In this document: positions 13,190 through 16,019 of the stretch, in pieces
Layout of the letters: each line of letters begins with the position of its first letter
Position numbering within the stretch: position 1 is the first letter of the stretch
Origin: TMED23 sp964566055
GTDB lineage: Bacteria; Pseudomonadota; Alphaproteobacteria; Rhodospirillales; UBA2165
Assembly: GCA_964566055.1 (NCBI GenBank)
Contig: CAZMHI010000084.1
Location: forward strand, 1 to 16,019
Reading direction: 5' to 3'
DNA length: 16,019 nt
The notes under the pieces: generated by a model
What the model was told of the DNA's origin: nothing
The model's input: only the letters and a program-made list of their open reading frames with translations
Database searches by the model: none
Position numbers and translations under genes: made by a program

Positions 13190-14146
13190 GTGGTTAAAAC
13201 ATTTTCTCCCAATCCAGAACAACTGGCGCTCCTGCCCGCCCAAACGGGTTGTGATATTAATGGGCTAGGTGAAACTGATATTCGCCAGCCAACGCCAATT
13301 TATTGGCACGATCCGGAACGCATTGCCCATGGTGAATTGCAGGCCTGGTTTTATAAATTTGGACCGGCGCCTGAAGTGAGGCCAATCCGCGAAGAGACCA
13401 TGAAAGTGATGGCGGCTCCGCTTTCTGAAATAGCACCAGCTAAACCCGATTGGACTCCCGCGGAATGGAGTGAAAACATCAAAGAGGCGGCGTTAGAACG
13501 CGAGGCTGATCTGGTGGGCATTGCGCGCATTAAGCCGGAATGGGTATTCGAGGGATTTGAAGTTTCTGAGAAATGGATTGTCGTTTTAGGCTTAGCGATG
13601 GATTTCGACGAGATTTGTGACGCGCCGGGACCACGCACTCAAGTCGAAGTGCAAACTCAATATGGCCGAGGTGCGCGGGCTTCTCATAAATTGGCATCTT
13701 GGGTTCAGGAACTGGGCTGGTCAGCAAAATTTCATGGCGGGCCACGGGCGGGGCCAATGTTGATTGTACCGGCAGCCCTTGAAGCCGGTTTCGGTGAGCT
13801 TGGTAAACATGGCTCGATCATCAATCGTCAATATGGCTCGTCGCTTAGACTGGCTTATATACTGACCGACGCACCGCTTATTGCCGATGCGCCAGATAAT
13901 ATTGGCGCCGATGGATTTTGCACCAGCTGTCAACTCTGCAGCCGGGGGTGTCCGGTTGATGCAGTCTCTACGGGCAAAAAAATGGTGCGGGGTGTTGAGA
14001 AATGGTTCATCGATTTCGATAAATGCATCTTGTATTTTAACGAAAACAACGGCTGCGCTGTCTGTCTGGCCAAATGCCCATGGAATAAAAAAGGTACCGC
14101 CCCGCGCTTGGCCGAGAAGCTGACCAAGCGGCAAAATTCCGCCTAG
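13190..14146 (+). CDS. reductive-dehalogenase/QueG-like protein with two [4Fe-4S] motifs
   Basis: This 318-residue protein has a C-terminal double-cluster module. The first motif is C244-x2-C247-x2-C250-x3-C254-P, and the second is C279 followed by C289-x2-C292-x3-C296-P-W. The preceding stretch (about 190-236: PAALEAGFGELG, then NRQYGSSLRLAYILTDAPL) follows the pattern shared by corrinoid-dependent reductive dehalogenases (RdhA) and epoxyqueuosine reductase QueG. The spacing of the second cluster and WFIDFDKC fit RdhA-type proteins better, because QueG's CISYLTIE segment is absent. No Tat signal or membrane segment is visible, so it should be cytoplasmic. It is shorter than respiratory RdhA (about 450-500). 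The N-terminal 90 residues I do not recognise. GTG start with AGGAAG 5 bases ahead. It is followed after 21 bases by the beta-propeller gene. Cobalamin binding and substrate are inferred or unknown. Confidence 0.75.
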   Translation: MVKTFSPNPEQLALLPAQTGCDINGLGETDIRQPTPIYWHDPERIAHGELQAWFYKFGPAPEVRPIREETMKVMAAPLSEIAPAKPDWTPAEWSENIKEAALEREADLVGIARIKPEWVFEGFEVSEKWIVVLGLAMDFDEICDAPGPRTQVEVQTQYGRGARASHKLASWVQELGWSAKFHGGPRAGPMLIVPAALEAGFGELGKHGSIINRQYGSSLRLAYILTDAPLIADAPDNIGADGFCTSCQLCSRGCPVDAVSTGKKMVRGVEKWFIDFDKCILYFNENNGCAVCLAKCPWNKKGTAPRLAEKLTKRQNSA

Positions 14147-14167
14147 ATTAGATCAGGGAGTTTAATT

Positions 14168-15232
14168 ATGCGGCCAAGAAATTTTGGTGTCAGAGTTCAT
14201 GACCAGGAAAAAGCAACTCAAGGATTTACGCTGTTCTCACCGTTATGGGATCAGAAAACTTCGCTGATAAATATGGCTGGCGAGGTGGTTCATGAATGGG
14301 AGCTGCCAGGTACTCCAGGCGGCTATGCGCGATTGCTGCCCAACGGCAATTTATTTTATGCGACAACCACGGAAGGTGGGCCGCCTTTTCAAGGTGGTGC
14401 TAAAGGCGGGCTTATTCGTGAAGTTGATTGGGACAATAATGTGGTCATGGAATACCGCGACGACTGGCAACATCATGATCTCAGGCGCTTGCCAAACGGA
14501 AATATTCTCTATGCCGGCTGGGAGATTATGCCGGAGGATGCTGCCAAGAAAGTCAAAGGCGGTATTCCCGGCACGGAATTACCGGAAGGTATTGTAAATG
14601 ATTTTGTCAAAGAGGTGACCCCGGCAGGAAAAGTTGTCTGGGAATGGCATGCCCATTCAGATATGGATGTTGAGAAGTACGAGCTGCATCCATTATGTCC
14701 GCGCCGCGTTTTTGCCTGGTGTAATACGACTTTTCCGCTTGAAAATGGCGACGTCTTGATCAGCCTGCGCCAAATTAATTTGGTAGCGATCATTGACCGC
14801 GAAAGCAAAAAATTCAAATGGGAGCGGCGCGATGATAATTGGGGCCATCAACATGACTGTCAGATGCTGCCCAACGGCAATATCATGCTATTCGCCAATG
14901 GTATGAATACTGACTTCCCTCATCCTCATTCATTTATTACGGAATTTAATCCAGCGACCAACGAAACCGTCTGGGAATACCGTGATGATCCCTGTACCTT
15001 TTTCTATTCTCACCATATTAGTGGGGCGGAACGGCTGGCATCTGGCAATACATTAATTTGTGAGGGATCGTTTGGCCGGTTGTTTGAGGTAACTCCGGAA
15101 AAAGAAATTGTTTGGGAATATATTAACCCAAGTTTTGGCAAAACTTTTTTTGGAGATTCCGTCAATTGGATATTCCGGGCATTTCGCTATACACCAGAGT
15201 CACCGGAAATCGCTGGCCGGATTGCACTTTAA
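14168..15232 (+). CDS. arylsulfotransferase (ASST)-like beta-propeller protein
   Basis: This 354-residue protein is built from propeller-blade repeats. LPNGN-type turns occur at 57-61, 108-112, 192-195 (ENGD), 234-238 and 290-294 (LASGN). They alternate with strands ending in W-E-W/Y: VVHEW (40-44), VVMEY (92-96), VVWEW (156-160), TVWEY (267-271) and IVWEY (314-318). This is the pattern of the ASST/Arylsulfotran_2 families, which move sulfate between phenolic compounds. Histidine clusters at 102-103, 227/229 (WGHQHDCQ) and 282-283 could line the central channel, as in AstA, where histidines are catalytic. Unlike periplasmic AstA there is no signal peptide. GGGAG sits 7 bases before the ATG, and the gene is surely cotranscribed with the Fe-S protein gene. 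Sulfotransfer activity is inferred. A binding or isomerising propeller is an alternative. Confidence 0.75.
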   Translation: MRPRNFGVRVHDQEKATQGFTLFSPLWDQKTSLINMAGEVVHEWELPGTPGGYARLLPNGNLFYATTTEGGPPFQGGAKGGLIREVDWDNNVVMEYRDDWQHHDLRRLPNGNILYAGWEIMPEDAAKKVKGGIPGTELPEGIVNDFVKEVTPAGKVVWEWHAHSDMDVEKYELHPLCPRRVFAWCNTTFPLENGDVLISLRQINLVAIIDRESKKFKWERRDDNWGHQHDCQMLPNGNIMLFANGMNTDFPHPHSFITEFNPATNETVWEYRDDPCTFFYSHHISGAERLASGNTLICEGSFGRLFEVTPEKEIVWEYINPSFGKTFFGDSVNWIFRAFRYTPESPEIAGRIAL

Positions 15233-15369
15233 AACAATAGGATTGTCATCAGACACAAAAAGGCCGAAATTGCGATGACAGAAATGAGTGGCGAAATGTC
15301 TTCGTCGAGCCCCATCGCCTCGGCGTTCATGGCGTTTCCCAGGACGCAGTATTTAGGTTTAACCGCCAT
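15229..15369 (-). CDS. putative small membrane protein (46 residues)
   Basis: An ATG-to-TAA frame on the minus strand encodes 46 residues, MAVKPKYCVLGNAMNAEAMG, then LDEDISP and a C-terminal hydrophobic run (about 28-46, LISVIAISAFLCLMTILLF) long enough for one membrane span. The soluble half is short, with an acidic LDED patch. The codons resemble those of the surrounding genes, with many G/C third positions, while DNA just upstream is AT-rich, as expected at a gene boundary. It converges on the propeller gene, with the stop codons overlapping by 4 bases. The ribosome site is weak (GGA, 9 bases ahead). I recognise no family, so function is unknown. It could be a chance frame. Confidence 0.5.
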   Translation of the reverse strand: MAVKPKYCVLGNAMNAEAMGLDEDISPLISVIAISAFLCLMTILLF

Positions 15370-15422
15370 TTTGCTATTTCCAATCCTATTTCGAGTAAAC
15401 TAAATTAATAATAGCGCATCTC

Positions 15423-15453
15423 TTGAAATTAGCGAATAAATTAGAACTTATAT
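15423..15453 (+). promoter_or_regulatory. possible promoter of the CHASE sensor gene
   Basis: In the AT-rich spacer 15370-15481, TTGAAA (15423-15428) is followed after 19 bases by TTATAT (15448-15453). The hexamers are good but the spacing is long. A small hairpin CCCGT-CATAT-ACGGG (15468-15482) lies between this and the likely start codons and could affect translation. Confidence 0.3.
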
Positions 15454-15493
15454 AGTAAGTTAAACTTCCCGTCATATACGGGTGCGAGGACGA

Positions 15494-16019
15494 TTGGCCT
15501 ATATTCAAAAATACCTGCTGGTTTTATTGGTGCTGATCGTTGGTGTCGGTGCCTCAGTCATTGGTTTTCGCCAATTTGTCCTGCTTGAAGAAGCTGAAAA
15601 ACAGAAAAGTTTTGTATTAGCAGCATCAGATCGCATGGTGGCAATTGAGCGGGCGATTCAATCTAATTTAGATTCAGTGCTGTCGATAAAAGCCTTTTTT
15701 GAATCGAATTTAATCGTCCAACGTGAACAATTCCGATCTTTTGTCTCACCGCTTTTGAAGCGTAATAGCGCTATTCAGGCGCTCGAATGGGTACCAAATG
15801 TTTCGGCTGAGGAGCGGGACGATTTTGAAGCGGTTGCGAAGTCTGAGGGGTTTAAAAACTTCATGTTCACTGAGCGCTCCAAAAGTAACAAATTAATAAG
15901 TGCTGGGGCACGTGAAGATTTCTTCCCGGTTTTTTACCTTGAGCCGATGAAGGGGAATGAGGGCGCTTTTGGGTTTGATTTGGGGTCTTCGGTAAATCGC
16001 CGGATTGCCTTGGAAGCGG
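15494..16019 (+). CDS. CHASE-domain membrane sensor, 3' end outside window
   Basis: Only the first 175 codons are visible. A hydrophobic membrane anchor (about residues 7-23, LLVLLVLIVGVGASVIGF) is followed by a periplasmic CHASE domain. Its marks are LEWVPNVSAEERDDFE, then GFKNFMFTER, a DFFPVFYLEPMKGNEGAFGFDL block, and SSVNRRIALEA at the edge. CHASE domains sense small molecules ahead of histidine kinase, diguanylate cyclase or phosphodiesterase modules. The output domain lies beyond the window, so the enzyme class is unknown. TTG at 15494 has GAGGA (15486-15490) just ahead. GTG at 15482 (MRGRLAYIQKYL) gives a more basic N-terminus but no ribosome site, and a stop at 15461 limits anything longer. 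Confidence 0.85.
   Translation, partial: MAYIQKYLLVLLVLIVGVGASVIGFRQFVLLEEAEKQKSFVLAASDRMVAIERAIQSNLDSVLSIKAFFESNLIVQREQFRSFVSPLLKRNSAIQALEWVPNVSAEERDDFEAVAKSEGFKNFMFTERSKSNKLISAGAREDFFPVFYLEPMKGNEGAFGFDLGSSVNRRIALEA

Noticed and set aside
13190..14146. Plain queG (epoxyqueuosine reductase) call
   Set aside because: The cluster motifs resemble QueG, but the CISYLTIE segment is missing and the second cluster spacing fits RdhA-type proteins. I left the symbol empty.
1..16019. Search for tRNA, rRNA, CRISPR arrays, insertion sequences and phage genes
   Set aside because: Nothing resembling these was seen by eye. A covariance-model search was not possible here.

Overview
The window looks like chromosomal DNA from an alphaproteobacterium of middling GC content (judged by eye). 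The evidence is a DivK-type cell-cycle receiver nearly identical in its motifs to the Caulobacter family, the gene order rpmG / rnr / topA / dprA / plsY / pyrC / pyrB / ruvX that is familiar from this class, and a dihydroorotase-like protein of the degenerate type often found beside pyrB there. I cannot place it to genus. A free-living, possibly marine, member would fit the accessory genes, but that is inference.

Layout. On the + strand at the left edge are a Crp/Fnr-family regulator (49-756) and divK (901-1266), closed by a two-way hairpin terminator shared with convergent rpmG (ribosomal protein L33, 1371-1538, minus). A long minus-strand block follows: dprA, topA, rnr and an S41-family peptidase run as one tight unit (9398 down to 1647), with the last three joined by 4-base stop/start overlaps. 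Upstream of it pyrB, a pyrC-like gene and plsY form a second tight minus-strand unit (12518 down to 9564) with a clear promoter that appears to give a leaderless message. Then comes ruvX (12609-13067, minus). The right part is accessory. A + strand pair encodes a cytoplasmic reductive-dehalogenase/QueG-like double [4Fe-4S] protein and an arylsulfotransferase-like beta-propeller protein. A 46-residue putative membrane miniprotein is convergent to that pair. The start of a CHASE-domain membrane sensor runs off the right edge.

How they work together. The minus-strand block mixes pyrimidine synthesis (PyrB and its partner), phospholipid synthesis (PlsY), DNA uptake/recombination (DprA), topology (TopA), RNA decay (RNase R) and envelope proteolysis. 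These are housekeeping roles linked mainly by conserved order. The most notable points are these. The PyrC-like protein has lost the HxH metal ligands and is probably a non-catalytic partner of PyrB. The Fe-S/beta-propeller pair has no signal peptides and no membrane-anchor gene. The pyrB promoter sits so close to the start codon that the mRNA should lack a leader. divK is not followed by pleD. A small membrane ORF may have escaped annotation. I saw no mobile element, tRNA, rRNA or CRISPR array.
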